A stretch of DNA of 64,000 bases, from positions 408,146 through 472,145 of the forward strand of contig JACWDT010000001.1 in assembly GCA_014653985.1 (NCBI GenBank), given 5' to 3'. The notes under the pieces were generated by a model. It worked only from the letters and a program-made list of their open reading frames with translations, had not been told where the DNA came from and did not search any database. Shown piece after piece: positions 28,703 through 37,206 of this stretch; within the stretch, counting starts at the first letter, position 1; every line of letters begins with the position of its first letter. The stretch is from Pelagibacterales bacterium SAG-MED22. GTDB taxonomy: Bacteria > Pseudomonadota > Alphaproteobacteria > Pelagibacterales > Pelagibacteraceae. Made by a program: the position numbers and the translations under genes.

Positions 28703-29605
28703 GTGAGAAAAGATCAAAATCTCACAGCGTATCTATATCTATTTTTAACGGTCACATTTTGGGCAGGCAATTTTATAGTAGGTAAGTTAGCGAGTTTTTA
28801 TAATGTACCACCCTTTTCATTAAACTTTTATCGTTGGTTTTTTGCTTGGTTAATTTTAGCACCTTTCACAATTCCAGAAATTATTGAAAAAAAAGAATAT
28901 ATTTTAAAAAATTATAAATTATTTATAATCCTGGGTGTTACCAGTATTACAATTTTTAATTCTATTGTTTATTACTCATTGAATTTTACCCAAGTAATTA
29001 GTGGGGTACTGATGATTTCAACTATTCCTGTAATGATAATGCTATTTTCATCAATATTAAAAATTGAGAAAACGAATATTTTTCAAATAATTGGAGTAAT
29101 TTTTTCATTTGCTGGTGTAATAATGATTATAACCAAAGCAGATATACAAATATTAAAAAATTTAGATTTTAATAAAGGAGATATCACAATGGTAGTTGCG
29201 ATGTTTTCCTGGGCACTTTATTCAACTTTACTCAAGAGGCAGAAATATGAGATTTCTCAAATTAGCTTACTACAAGTCGTGATTACATTTGGATTATTAT
29301 TTTTGATACCAATTTATTTTATCGAATACCAAATTGGATCAAGAATAATTTTAGAAAAGCCCTTTATTTTAATTTTATCTTATGTAGTTCTTTTTCCAGG
29401 GCTGGCCTCTTTCTTATTGTGGATAAAGGGAATATCTTTAATCGGAGCAAATCGATCTGGAGTTTTTTTACATTTAATGCCTATACTAAGTGCAATAATG
29501 GCAATGATTTTTTTTAGTGAAAAATTTATGTTTTATCATATGTTGGGCGCTTGTTTTATTATAACTGGAATTTTATTATCAAATAAGAAATTAAAAAATG
29601 CTTAA
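28703..29605 (+). CDS. EamA/DMT-family transporter
   Basis: A 300-residue drug/metabolite-superfamily permease with about ten helices and two EamA repeats (first half to about 140, second half from about 155). Such proteins usually export amino acids or other small metabolites; the substrate is unknown. Translation begins at GTG (28703) right after the TAA of the upstream gene, which implies coupling to it. The stop overlaps the next gene by 8 bp. Embedded between two oxidoreductases, it may move the amino or hydroxy acid that they process, which is inference. Confidence 0.85.
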   Translation: MRKDQNLTAYLYLFLTVTFWAGNFIVGKLASFYNVPPFSLNFYRWFFAWLILAPFTIPEIIEKKEYILKNYKLFIILGVTSITIFNSIVYYSLNFTQVISGVLMISTIPVMIMLFSSILKIEKTNIFQIIGVIFSFAGVIMIITKADIQILKNLDFNKGDITMVVAMFSWALYSTLLKRQKYEISQISLLQVVITFGLLFLIPIYFIEYQIGSRIILEKPFILILSYVVLFPGLASFLLWIKGISLIGANRSGVFLHLMPILSAIMAMIFFSEKFMFYHMLGACFIITGILLSNKKLKNA

Positions 29606-30548
29606 AGTTGCTATTTTAGATGATTATCAAAATGTTGCCCAACAATTTGTAGATCTAGAAAAATTATCTGGAAAATATGAATTTAAAGTTTTTAGTGAGC
29701 CCTTTGTAGATGAGGCAGATGCTATCGAGCAATTGATAGATTTTGAGGCTTTATTGGTAATGAGAGAGAGAACACCAATTACCAAAAATTTAATTGATAA
29801 TTTGAGTAGTTTAAAATTTGTTATTACTAGTGGATTAAGAAATAAATCTATTGATTTAGAAGCTGCAAAACAAAGAAAAGTAATTGTTTGTGGAACAGAA
29901 ATAAATCAAAACCCCACTCCTGAATTGACTTGGGCATTAATATTGGGTTTAGCTAGAAATTTTAAAGAAGAATTTGACAACATGTACCAAGGATATTGGC
30001 AAACTACAGTTGGAGTTGAATTAAAAGGTAAAATTTTAGGATTGATTGGTCTTGGACGTGTTGGATCGCAAGTTGCAAAGATTGGAAAAGCTTTTGGCAT
30101 GCAAGTTATGGCCTGGAGTGAAAATTTAAACCTAGACACATGTAAGGAATTAGATGTGCTTCCATGCACTAAAGAAGACTTAATTAAAAATTCTGATTTT
30201 TTATCTATTCATGTTCAGGGTGGTGAAAGATATAAAGATTGTATTACTCTTAAGGAATTAGATAAAATGAAAAAAACGTCTTTCATTATTAACACTTCAA
30301 GAGGAGAAATTATTAATGAAGATGATTTAATTATTGCATTGTCAACAAACGTAATTGCCGGGGCTGGAATTGATGTTTACGAAAAAGAACCTCTACCAGA
30401 AAATAATAAATTAAGATTTTTGCCCAATGCTTTGTTAACCCCACATATTGGTTATGTTACAGCTGAAAATTATAGTATTTTTTATAATCAAATGATTGAA
30501 GGTTTAGAGGCATGTGTTAATGGAAAGCCTATCAGAGTTCTAGAGTAA
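29598..30548 (+). CDS. D-isomer-specific 2-hydroxyacid dehydrogenase
   Basis: An NAD-dependent dehydrogenase of the D-LDH/PGDH family, interconverting a 2-oxo acid and a D-2-hydroxy acid. The nucleotide motif GLGRVGSQVAKIGKAFG lies at about 150-166. The catalytic triad is visible as Arg in NTSRGEIINE, Glu in YEKEPLP and His in LTPHIGY. The 316 residues fit family members lacking an ACT domain, so it is probably not SerA. It overlaps the transporter gene and is followed after 2 bp by the deacetylase-like gene. Confidence 0.87.
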   Translation: MLKVAILDDYQNVAQQFVDLEKLSGKYEFKVFSEPFVDEADAIEQLIDFEALLVMRERTPITKNLIDNLSSLKFVITSGLRNKSIDLEAAKQRKVIVCGTEINQNPTPELTWALILGLARNFKEEFDNMYQGYWQTTVGVELKGKILGLIGLGRVGSQVAKIGKAFGMQVMAWSENLNLDTCKELDVLPCTKEDLIKNSDFLSIHVQGGERYKDCITLKELDKMKKTSFIINTSRGEIINEDDLIIALSTNVIAGAGIDVYEKEPLPENNKLRFLPNALLTPHIGYVTAENYSIFYNQMIEGLEACVNGKPIRVLE

Positions 30549-30550
30549 TA

Positions 30551-31444
30551 ATGAGTTTACCGGTTGTTAATCATGAAGATTATTTTGCTAAAATTGGAGA
30601 TGATCATAAATTTCCAATTAATAAGTTTGGTGAATTAGCTAATTATTTAATTAAAAATAAAATAGTAGAAAAATTTCATAAGCCTTATGCATGCTCTGTT
30701 GAGACATTAAATTATGCACACTCAAAAGAATATATTTTTGATATTAAAAATAAAACTCTAAGCAAAGATGGAGTAAAAAAAATAGGATTTCCTTTAGTTG
30801 ATAGTGTCGTCCAAAGATCACTTATTGCAACTGGTGGTACAGTTCTTGCATCTAAACTTGCAATTAACTTTGGAATAGCTTGCAACACAGCGGGCGGAAG
30901 TCACCATGCTAATTATAATGGTGGAGCTGGATATTGCGTTTTTAATGATGTTGCTGTTGCTGCCCATTATTTAATTAACAGAGGTTTAGCTAATAAAATT
31001 CTTATAGTTGACTTAGATGTACACCAAGGAAATGGAAATTCAGATATATTTAAAGAAAATAGAAATGTTTTTACATTCAGTATGCATTCTAAGACGAATT
31101 ATCCTGCAAAAAAATCAACCAGTGATTTAGATGTTGAATTAGAAGACAATCTAGAGGATCAAAATTATATAAAAATACTAAAACATAATTTAACAGAATT
31201 AAATAAAGAGAATTTTGATTATATTTTTTATATAGCGGGAGTAGATATTCATTTTAATGACAGACTAGGTAAATTAAAAATTTCAGATGAAGGAATAAGA
31301 TTAAGAGATGAATTAGTTATTGAAAATTTTTTTTCTAAAAGAATACCAATTTGCGGTGTTTTAGGAGGAGGATATAATAAAGATTTTCATAAACTGGTTG
31401 AATTACACTCTATGTTGCATAAATCTTGTGCTAAATATATTTAA
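30551..31444 (+). CDS. Histone-deacetylase-family amidohydrolase
   Basis: A zinc-dependent deacetylase-fold protein of 297 residues. The active site is complete: His118-His119 (GGSHHANYNGGAGYCVFND), Asp156 and His158 (DLDVHQGNGN), Asp232 (GVDIHFNDRLG) and Tyr275 (GGGYNKD). Bacterial members deacetylate acetylpolyamines or other acetyl-amides, or act on acetoin-related targets (AcuC). The substrate is not evident; polyamine genes elsewhere in the window make an N-acetylated amine plausible. It lies in a tight operon, 2 bp from each neighbour. Confidence 0.87.
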   Translation: MSLPVVNHEDYFAKIGDDHKFPINKFGELANYLIKNKIVEKFHKPYACSVETLNYAHSKEYIFDIKNKTLSKDGVKKIGFPLVDSVVQRSLIATGGTVLASKLAINFGIACNTAGGSHHANYNGGAGYCVFNDVAVAAHYLINRGLANKILIVDLDVHQGNGNSDIFKENRNVFTFSMHSKTNYPAKKSTSDLDVELEDNLEDQNYIKILKHNLTELNKENFDYIFYIAGVDIHFNDRLGKLKISDEGIRLRDELVIENFFSKRIPICGVLGGGYNKDFHKLVELHSMLHKSCAKYI

Positions 31445-31446
31445 TT

Positions 31447-31821
31447 ATGCCAAAAAAAATTAATCAAAATTTAACTGCAGAACAAAAACTAATTTTATTT
31501 GAAGAAGGCACTGAACTTGCGGGAACCAGTGAACTAAATCACGAAAAAAGAGAAGGTAGTTTTCATTGTGCAAATTGTGGAGTTAAACTCTTCGATTCTA
31601 AAACAAAATATGAAAGTGGATCAGGCTGGCCTTCATTTTATGAATCTTTACCTGATGTATTTGAAACAAAAACCGATCATCACATAGGTTATGCTAGAAC
31701 TGAGTACCACTGTAAAAATTGTGGAGGACATCATGGTCATATTTTTGAGGATGGACCACAACCAACTGGAAAAAGATACTGCAACAATGGTGTTTGCCTA
31801 GTTTTTAAACCGTCTAAGTAA
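31447..31821 (+). CDS. msrB: Peptide methionine-(R)-sulfoxide reductase
   Basis: MsrB reduces methionine R-sulfoxide in proteins. The structural zinc ligands Cys41, Cys44 (CANCG), Cys89 and Cys92 (CKNCGGHHGHIFEDGP), the substrate motif SGSGWPSF and the catalytic Cys112 in RYCNNGVCL are all present. Cys117 is a possible resolving cysteine. The 124 residues are normal. It ends the five-gene operon and converges with a glutaredoxin gene 22 bp away. Confidence 0.95.
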   Translation: MPKKINQNLTAEQKLILFEEGTELAGTSELNHEKREGSFHCANCGVKLFDSKTKYESGSGWPSFYESLPDVFETKTDHHIGYARTEYHCKNCGGHHGHIFEDGPQPTGKRYCNNGVCLVFKPSK

Positions 31822-31843
31822 TAACAGCTACAATTAAATAACT

Positions 31844-32098
31844 TTACTTTAAGAGATCTTGAAGTTTATTTTCTTTTTCTAGTGCTCTTGTTTCATCATA
31901 TCCACCAATGTGCTCATCATCAAAAAAAATTTGAGGAATAGTTCTTTTACCGTTGGCTTTTTTAATCATTTCGTCCATAGCGCCATCAACTTTTGAAATA
32001 TCTATTTCATTGTAAGGCGCATTATTTCTAGTAAGTAATCTTTTTGCTGCATCACAATAATTACAAAAAGGACCTGTATAAATTGTAATTTTTTTCAT
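31844..32098 (-). CDS. grxC: Glutaredoxin 3-type dithiol glutaredoxin
   Basis: An 84-residue thioredoxin-fold protein that reduces disulfides with glutathione. The active site CNYC is at residues 12-15 in GPFCNYCDAAKRLL. The cis-Pro motif KRTIPQIF and the glutathione-binding GGYDETRAL follow. It converges with msrB, another redox repair gene, and is preceded 3 bp upstream by the DUF2805 gene in the same direction, so these two are likely one transcript. Confidence 0.93.
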   Translation of the reverse strand: MKKITIYTGPFCNYCDAAKRLLTRNNAPYNEIDISKVDGAMDEMIKKANGKRTIPQIFFDDEHIGGYDETRALEKENKLQDLLK

Positions 32099-32101
32099 TG
32101 T

Positions 32102-32398
32102 CTATAAGTAGTCACCTTTTTTAATTTTGCTAGTGATTTCTTTTCTAGAATATTCAAACTTTTTTCTATGTTTTATACTTTTTTGGTTAACTCTTTTTCT
32201 CCATAATCTGAAAGATGTTGGTTTTATAGATCTTCTCATAATTTTGATTACTTCTGATTCTGTTTTTCCAGTTTTTTTTTCTATTTCTTCAAAAGTAATT
32301 CTATCAGCCCATGCTGCCCAAATAACCCAATCTGGGTCAGTTACATCTGGTTCAGGATTTTTTACTCGAGTTACAGGAATGCGACCTTTTTTTTTCAT
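32102..32398 (-). CDS. DUF2805 / TIGR03643-type small protein
   Basis: A basic 98-residue protein of unknown role. The core WAAWADRITFEEIEKKTG, SEVIKIMRRSIKP and SFRLWRKRVNQ matches the DUF2805 family, which looks like a helix-turn-helix-type fold (a short helix-turn-helix around FEEIEKKTGKTESEVIKIMR). DNA or RNA binding is plausible but inferred. It lies 3 bp upstream of the glutaredoxin gene. The start at 32398 puts four basic residues first. Confidence 0.75.
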   Translation of the reverse strand: MKKKGRIPVTRVKNPEPDVTDPDWVIWAAWADRITFEEIEKKTGKTESEVIKIMRRSIKPTSFRLWRKRVNQKSIKHRKKFEYSRKEITSKIKKGDYL

Positions 32399-32460
32399 AA
32401 ACCCTTTATAATTGAAATAAAAATTTAATGCATTTTTTTTGGTCTTTGATATTATAGTTT

Positions 32461-32509
32461 AGATAGTCCTTCTTAGCCATCTTTAGCTCCCGGTTTTTAA
32501 GGACTATCT
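32461..32509 (+). promoter_or_regulatory. Strong inverted repeat (stem-loop or operator) before the LysE-type gene
   Basis: AGATAGTCCTT (32461-32471) and AAGGACTATCT (32499-32509) are perfect 11-bp complements separated by 27 bases, ending 4 bases before the ATG at 32514. In RNA it would form a long hairpin covering the ribosome-binding region. The loop holds two TTAGC copies. There is no following U-run, so it is not a usual terminator. It could be a cis-regulatory RNA or a protein-binding site; I do not recognise a known class. Confidence 0.6.
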
Positions 32510-32513
32510 TTAA

Positions 32514-33128
32514 ATGCTTCCCCTTAATTACTTTTTATTTTTACAAATAATTCTTTTTTTATTTATCACCCCTGGACCACCTCGAATTGTCATTGTTTCA
32601 TATTCCATGAATTATGGAGTTCAAAAATGTGTTTGGACTGCATTAGGAGATATTACTGCTAATATCATTCAAGCCACTTTAGTAATTTTTGTAATTGGAT
32701 CTTTCATTTCAGAAAATCCAAATTTTCTAAATTTTTTTAAATGGATAGGTGTTGCATATATTTTATATTTAGCATTTGATATTTATAATTCACGACCCAA
32801 AGAAATAACTACCAACAAAGATTCTTCAAAAAGTTTCTTTTCTTTTTTTAAAGACGGTTTTCTGGTTGCTGGCACTAGTCCGAAAGCTTGGATGTTCTTT
32901 CCACTAATTTTCCCTCAGTTTATTGATTTTAACGGGAATTATTTAATTCAATTTTTAATTTTAATCACAACTTATGTTGTTTTAGATTTTTTATCGTTAA
33001 TTGGTTATGCTTTGCTTGCACAAAAACTAATTAATTGGATAAATACAAAGCCAAGAACAATTAATACAATTTCTGCGGGTGTATTAGTAATTATTGCAGT
33101 AATTATCGTTGTTACTCAACAATACTAA
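32514..33128 (+). CDS. LysE/RhtB-family amino-acid exporter
   Basis: A 204-residue membrane protein with about six helices. The family N-terminus appears as FLFITPGPPRIVIVSYSMNYG, where the usual TPGPN reads TPGPP. GALGD-like ALGDITANI and the C-terminal segment fit LysE/RhtB efflux proteins, which relieve excess amino acids such as lysine, threonine or homoserine. The substrate is unknown. A large inverted repeat sits just before the start and no ribosome site is seen there, suggesting regulated translation. Confidence 0.82.
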   Translation: MLPLNYFLFLQIILFLFITPGPPRIVIVSYSMNYGVQKCVWTALGDITANIIQATLVIFVIGSFISENPNFLNFFKWIGVAYILYLAFDIYNSRPKEITTNKDSSKSFFSFFKDGFLVAGTSPKAWMFFPLIFPQFIDFNGNYLIQFLILITTYVVLDFLSLIGYALLAQKLINWINTKPRTINTISAGVLVIIAVIIVVTQQY

Positions 33129-33217
33129 CCAATAGAGAGGTCTTTATTGCCACTTGCAATTATGTGTGTTTCTTTATTAAATTCACCATTAATTAATTAA
33201 TAACTAGAGGAATAAAA

Positions 33218-34456
33218 ATGAAAATAAATAAAATAATAGTAAGTTTTATTTCTGCAGCTGTAATTTTATTATCAACATCAGTCGTATCTTTTGCGAAAGT
33301 TGTAGGAGATAAAATTGTTCTAGGTGCAGCAATTTCATTAACTGGTAAATACTCTTCTAATGGTGTTCATACTCAAAACGGTTACAACATGGCCGTTGAC
33401 AGAATTAACAGCATGGGCGGTGTTAAAGTTGGTGGTAAAACTTATAAGTTTGACATTATCTATTATGATGATGAGTCAAACCCAAAAAGAGCAGCTCAAC
33501 TTGCTGAAAGATTAATTTCACAAGATGGTGTTGAATTTATGCTTGGTCCATACAGTTCAGGATTAACTAAAGCGATAGCTCCTGTTACAGAAAAGTATGG
33601 TGTTCCAATGGTAGAAGCAAACGGTGCATCTAGATCTTTATTTACAAAAGGTTATAAATATCTATTTGCAGTTTTAGCTCCTGCTAACTTATATCTTGAT
33701 GTTGCTATTGATCTAGCAGTTGAAAAGAATAATGGAAAACCAGTCACTGTAGCAATGGCATTTGAACAAGATGCGTTTTCACAAGACGTAAGACTTGGTG
33801 TTCTAGAGGCAATTGAAAGAACAGGCTCTAAAAAAGTAATTGATGATAAATTACCAAAAGAGCTAAATGATATGGCTGCAACTTTAGTAAAAGTGAAGCA
33901 AATGAAACCAGATGTTTTAGTTGTTTCAGGTCACACTAAAGGTGCTCTAACCGCAGTTAGACAAATCTCTGAGATGAAAGTAGATGTTCCAATGTTAGCT
34001 ATGACACACTGCGATGCAGCGAAATTGTCAAAACAACATGGTAAAAACTCACAATATGCTTTATGTGCCTCTCAGTGGCACAAAACACTAACTTATAAAG
34101 ATAACTTCTTTAAAGATGGTATGACTTATGACGCAGACTTTACTAAAGAGTTTGGTTATGCGCCTCCATATCAAGCAGCAGAGTCATCAGCTGCGCTATT
34201 GGTATTTAAAGATGCATTTGAAAGAGCAAATTCTTTTGATCAAAAGAAAGTAAGAGATGCTCTTGCAGCTACTAACATGCAAACTTTTTATGGAAACATA
34301 AAATTTGCTGAAGGTGGTCAGAATGTTGATAAGCCAATGGTACTTTTCCAAGTTATGTGTGATGATGGTGGAAAATGTGAAAACAAAGTTGTTGCTCCAA
34401 CTAAATGGGCTTCAGCTAAGTTAATTCACCCAATTCCTTCGTGGTCACAAAGATAA
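33218..34456 (+). CDS. livJ: Branched-chain-type ABC importer, periplasmic binding protein (system 1)
   Basis: A type I periplasmic binding protein (Peripla_BP_6) of 412 residues. The signal peptide covers about 26 residues (cleavage near SFA-KV), followed by IVLGAAISLTGKYSSNG, YYDDESNPKRAAQLAERL and MLGPYSSGLTKAIAP. Such proteins bind leucine, isoleucine, valine, other amino acids, amides or urea, and the ligand cannot be read from sequence. A good ribosome site (AGAGGAA) precedes the ATG. A strong terminator separates it from its permease genes, so this protein is probably made in excess. Confidence 0.9.
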   Translation: MKINKIIVSFISAAVILLSTSVVSFAKVVGDKIVLGAAISLTGKYSSNGVHTQNGYNMAVDRINSMGGVKVGGKTYKFDIIYYDDESNPKRAAQLAERLISQDGVEFMLGPYSSGLTKAIAPVTEKYGVPMVEANGASRSLFTKGYKYLFAVLAPANLYLDVAIDLAVEKNNGKPVTVAMAFEQDAFSQDVRLGVLEAIERTGSKKVIDDKLPKELNDMAATLVKVKQMKPDVLVVSGHTKGALTAVRQISEMKVDVPMLAMTHCDAAKLSKQHGKNSQYALCASQWHKTLTYKDNFFKDGMTYDADFTKEFGYAPPYQAAESSAALLVFKDAFERANSFDQKKVRDALAATNMQTFYGNIKFAEGGQNVDKPMVLFQVMCDDGGKCENKVVAPTKWASAKLIHPIPSWSQR

Positions 34457-34470
34457 AATAAATCTAATCA

Positions 34471-34499
34471 AGCCCCCTAGCAATAGGGGGCTTTTTTTT
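34471..34499 (+). terminator. Intrinsic terminator between binding-protein and permease genes
   Basis: AGCCCCCTA, loop GCAA, TAGGGGGCT (34471-34492) followed by a run of T to 34499. This is a strong terminator lying 22 bp before livH (34521). With no other promoter obvious in that gap, partial read-through probably sets a low permease-to-binding-protein ratio. Confidence 0.92.
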
Positions 34500-34520
34500 A
34501 TATAACCCTTTAAAGTTTTT

Positions 34521-35414
34521 ATGGATTTTCTCGTATTTCAATACCCAATGATATCAGTTCAAGCTTTTTTGGATGGAATTTTACTTGGAATATTATTTGC
34601 ATTGATTGCATATGGCATGGCACTTCAATGGGGAGTAATGAATATAATAAATATTGCACAAGGAGATTTGGTTATTTTAGGAGGGTACATTGCTTATTTT
34701 ATGTATCTTTACGGTATTCACCCGGCATGGGGAGTTATCGTGTCACCAATAATAATGTTTTTTGTAGGTATAGCAATTTACAAACTTGTAATTAATAAAG
34801 TTGTAGATAGAGACCTGTTTATATCTATTTTGGCCACTTTTGGAATTAGTATCCTTTTCATGCAATTAATGAACTTTGCATTTGGAGCAGATGTTGTTCT
34901 TGCAAACTCAGACTATGGAACAACTATGTTATTTAATAATAATGTTGTGTTGCCAAATTCAAAAATATTTTCAGCCTTTATAAGTATTTTATTTGCAATC
35001 TGTTTAGTAATTTATATGAAAAAATCTAAACTTGGTCGTGCAATCAGAGCTACGGCGCAAAATGCACGAGCAGCAAAGATTTTAGGTGTAGATACAGAAA
35101 AGGTTTATGCAGCTACTTTTGGAATAAATGCAGCACTTTGTGGCGTTGCTGGTGCTTTAATATCAATTACTTTTACAATTCACCCGTATATGGGACTGCC
35201 GTATACAATTAGATCTTTTATGATTGTTATTATTGCAGGATTAGGAAATTTACCTGGTGTTGCAATGTCAGGAATGGGTTTAGGTGTATTTGAAGAATTT
35301 GCAGATTATATATTGGGTACTGAATTTAGAATTGGGTCAGTATTTTTGTTACTAGTTTTAATACTTGTTTATAGAAGATTTAAACTTTCAAGAAAAAGAG
35401 AGTATTTAAAATAA
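34521..35414 (+). CDS. livH: Branched-chain-type ABC importer permease LivH (system 1)
   Basis: An inner-membrane permease of the LivH family, 297 residues with about eight helices. Family motifs are ALIAYGMALQWGVMNIINIAQGDLV (in two parts), RAIRATAQNARAAKILGVDTEKVYAATFG, the cytoplasmic loop that contacts the ATPase, and VIIAGLGNLPGVAMSGMGLG split near 250. It forms the membrane channel with LivM. It follows the terminator after the binding-protein gene by 21 bp and precedes livM by 2 bp. Confidence 0.92.
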   Translation: MDFLVFQYPMISVQAFLDGILLGILFALIAYGMALQWGVMNIINIAQGDLVILGGYIAYFMYLYGIHPAWGVIVSPIIMFFVGIAIYKLVINKVVDRDLFISILATFGISILFMQLMNFAFGADVVLANSDYGTTMLFNNNVVLPNSKIFSAFISILFAICLVIYMKKSKLGRAIRATAQNARAAKILGVDTEKVYAATFGINAALCGVAGALISITFTIHPYMGLPYTIRSFMIVIIAGLGNLPGVAMSGMGLGVFEEFADYILGTEFRIGSVFLLLVLILVYRRFKLSRKREYLK

Positions 35415-35416
35415 GC

Positions 35417-36469
35417 ATGAACAAGAATAATTTAATTTTGTATATTGGAATTTTAACTTTTGGCATAGCTGCTCCATTTTTATTTCCAGCCTTTAAAGTA
35501 CAGTTATCTATTCTTTGTGTATTAATTATTCTTGCTACTACTTGGAATATTCAAGGTGGTGAAATGGGATACAATTCATTTGGAAATATACTTTTTTATG
35601 GGCTTGGCATGTATCTATGTGCCTCTGTTCAAGTTGGAATGTTTTTTCCATTAGCTGAATGGACAGAAAGTGGTGGTGAAAAAACATTTGTTCATACTCC
35701 TGCACAATTTTTTCAGGGAATGGCAGTTGGATTGTTAGTTGCAGCGGTGGTACCAACTATTGTAGCAGGTTTAATCGGATACTCTATTTTAGGACTTAGA
35801 GGACATTACTTTGCCATTTGCACATTAGGATTAGGGGTTGCGGCAGGTGAAATTTCTGGAGGAATTGAAATCATTGGAGCTGGGCAAGGTTTCACTACTC
35901 CACCATTTCCCAATGTTGGTAATTTAGAGTCTAGAGGTGAATTTTTTTATTTCCTAAGTTTTATTGTATTAATACTGACCTTCATAGCTGTTAGAGGAAT
36001 TTACTCAACTAGATTTAAATTAATATTAAATGCAATAAGGGATAATGAAGATAAGGCTGAGGCTATGGGAATTCAAACGATGAAATATAAAATAGTTGGT
36101 TGGATGATATCAGCTTTCTTTTGTGGACTTGCTGGAGGTATCATGGGTGGCTTAGTTGGGTATATAGATTCAACCGATGTTGCTTTTGATGGAAGAGAGA
36201 TGGGAGTTTTCATGGTTTTAATGGCAATCTTAGGAGGTAAAGGAACTCTTTGGGGGCCAATTATTGGTGCAACAGTTTTTCATATTTTTAAAGAGGGATT
36301 TTGGACTTTCTTCCTAGGTTGGCAATATGTTGCGCTTGGAGTTTTAATAGTTGTTATAGTTATTTATTTTCCTGAAGGGATAATGGGCTGGTTAAGAGAA
36401 AAATACCCTGAAAGATTTGGTGAAGTTGTAGATGAAAAAGATCGTAAGGCACAGGTGGAGCTTAAATGA
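35417..36469 (+). CDS. livM: Branched-chain-type ABC importer permease LivM (system 1)
   Basis: The second permease, 350 residues with about nine helices. Visible family segments are ATTWNIQGGEMGYNSFGN, ALRGHYF-like LGLRGHYFAICTLGLG, the coupling loop LNAIRDNEDKAEAMGIQTMKYK at about 205-226, and GGKGTLWGPIIGA. The protein ends with a hydrophilic tail of about 25 residues. Its TGA overlaps the livG ATG (ATGA), implying coupled synthesis of channel and ATPase. Confidence 0.92.
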   Translation: MNKNNLILYIGILTFGIAAPFLFPAFKVQLSILCVLIILATTWNIQGGEMGYNSFGNILFYGLGMYLCASVQVGMFFPLAEWTESGGEKTFVHTPAQFFQGMAVGLLVAAVVPTIVAGLIGYSILGLRGHYFAICTLGLGVAAGEISGGIEIIGAGQGFTTPPFPNVGNLESRGEFFYFLSFIVLILTFIAVRGIYSTRFKLILNAIRDNEDKAEAMGIQTMKYKIVGWMISAFFCGLAGGIMGGLVGYIDSTDVAFDGREMGVFMVLMAILGGKGTLWGPIIGATVFHIFKEGFWTFFLGWQYVALGVLIVVIVIYFPEGIMGWLREKYPERFGEVVDEKDRKAQVELK

Positions 36470-37206
36470 GTATTTTAGAGGTTAACAACGTAAGTAAATC
36501 TTTCGGTGGGGTTAAAGCCAATGTTGACATTTCAATGAGTGTTGAAAAAGGAAGAATAGTTGGATTAATTGGTCCTAACGGATCCGGTAAGACAACATTA
36601 TTTAATTCGATAGTTGGAACATACCCAATAGATGATGGTTCAATTAAGTTTAATGACAAAGAAGTTTCAGAACTACCAGTGCCGGTTATCGCAAAACTTG
36701 GATTGTTAAGAACTTTTCAACAAACTCGAATTTATGGAAAGTTAAACTGTGTAGAAAATATGCTCATTAGTCATAAAGGAAGTGATGAAAGTTTAATGAA
36801 GATTTTTGCAGCAATTCCTAAGGAACTCACAGAAAAAGCAGAAAATTTATTAAATTTTGTTGGCTTATACCAAAAAAGAAATTTAAGAGCAGGTGACTTA
36901 TCGTTTGGACAGCAAAAATTATTAGAATTAGCCATGGCACTAATGAATGAGCCAGAAATGCTATTGTTAGATGAGCCAACCGCTGGAATTAATCCCACAC
37001 TAATTAATGGAATTATAGATAGGTTAATTAAAGTAAACCAAGATTTTGGAATTACTCTTTTAGTAATTGAACACAATATGAGGGTAATCATGCAGCTGGC
37101 TGAAAATATTTTCTGCCTAGCCCATGGTAAAATGTTGGCCAACGGGTCACCTGATGAAATTAAAAATGATAAACGCGTAATAGATGCATATTTAGGAGCT
37201 CAATAA
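36466..37206 (+). CDS. livG: Branched-chain-type ABC importer ATPase LivG (system 1)
   Basis: One of two ATPases of the importer, 246 residues. Walker A is GPNGSGKTT at about 36-44, the signature is LSFGQQKLLEL (LSFGQ in place of LSGGQ), Walker B is MLLLDEPTAG and the switch His lies in VIEHNMRV. The final segment with ...VIDAYLGAQ is typical of LivG. It overlaps livM by 4 bp and livF by 1 bp. Confidence 0.93.
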   Translation: MSILEVNNVSKSFGGVKANVDISMSVEKGRIVGLIGPNGSGKTTLFNSIVGTYPIDDGSIKFNDKEVSELPVPVIAKLGLLRTFQQTRIYGKLNCVENMLISHKGSDESLMKIFAAIPKELTEKAENLLNFVGLYQKRNLRAGDLSFGQQKLLELAMALMNEPEMLLLDEPTAGINPTLINGIIDRLIKVNQDFGITLLVIEHNMRVIMQLAENIFCLAHGKMLANGSPDEIKNDKRVIDAYLGAQ

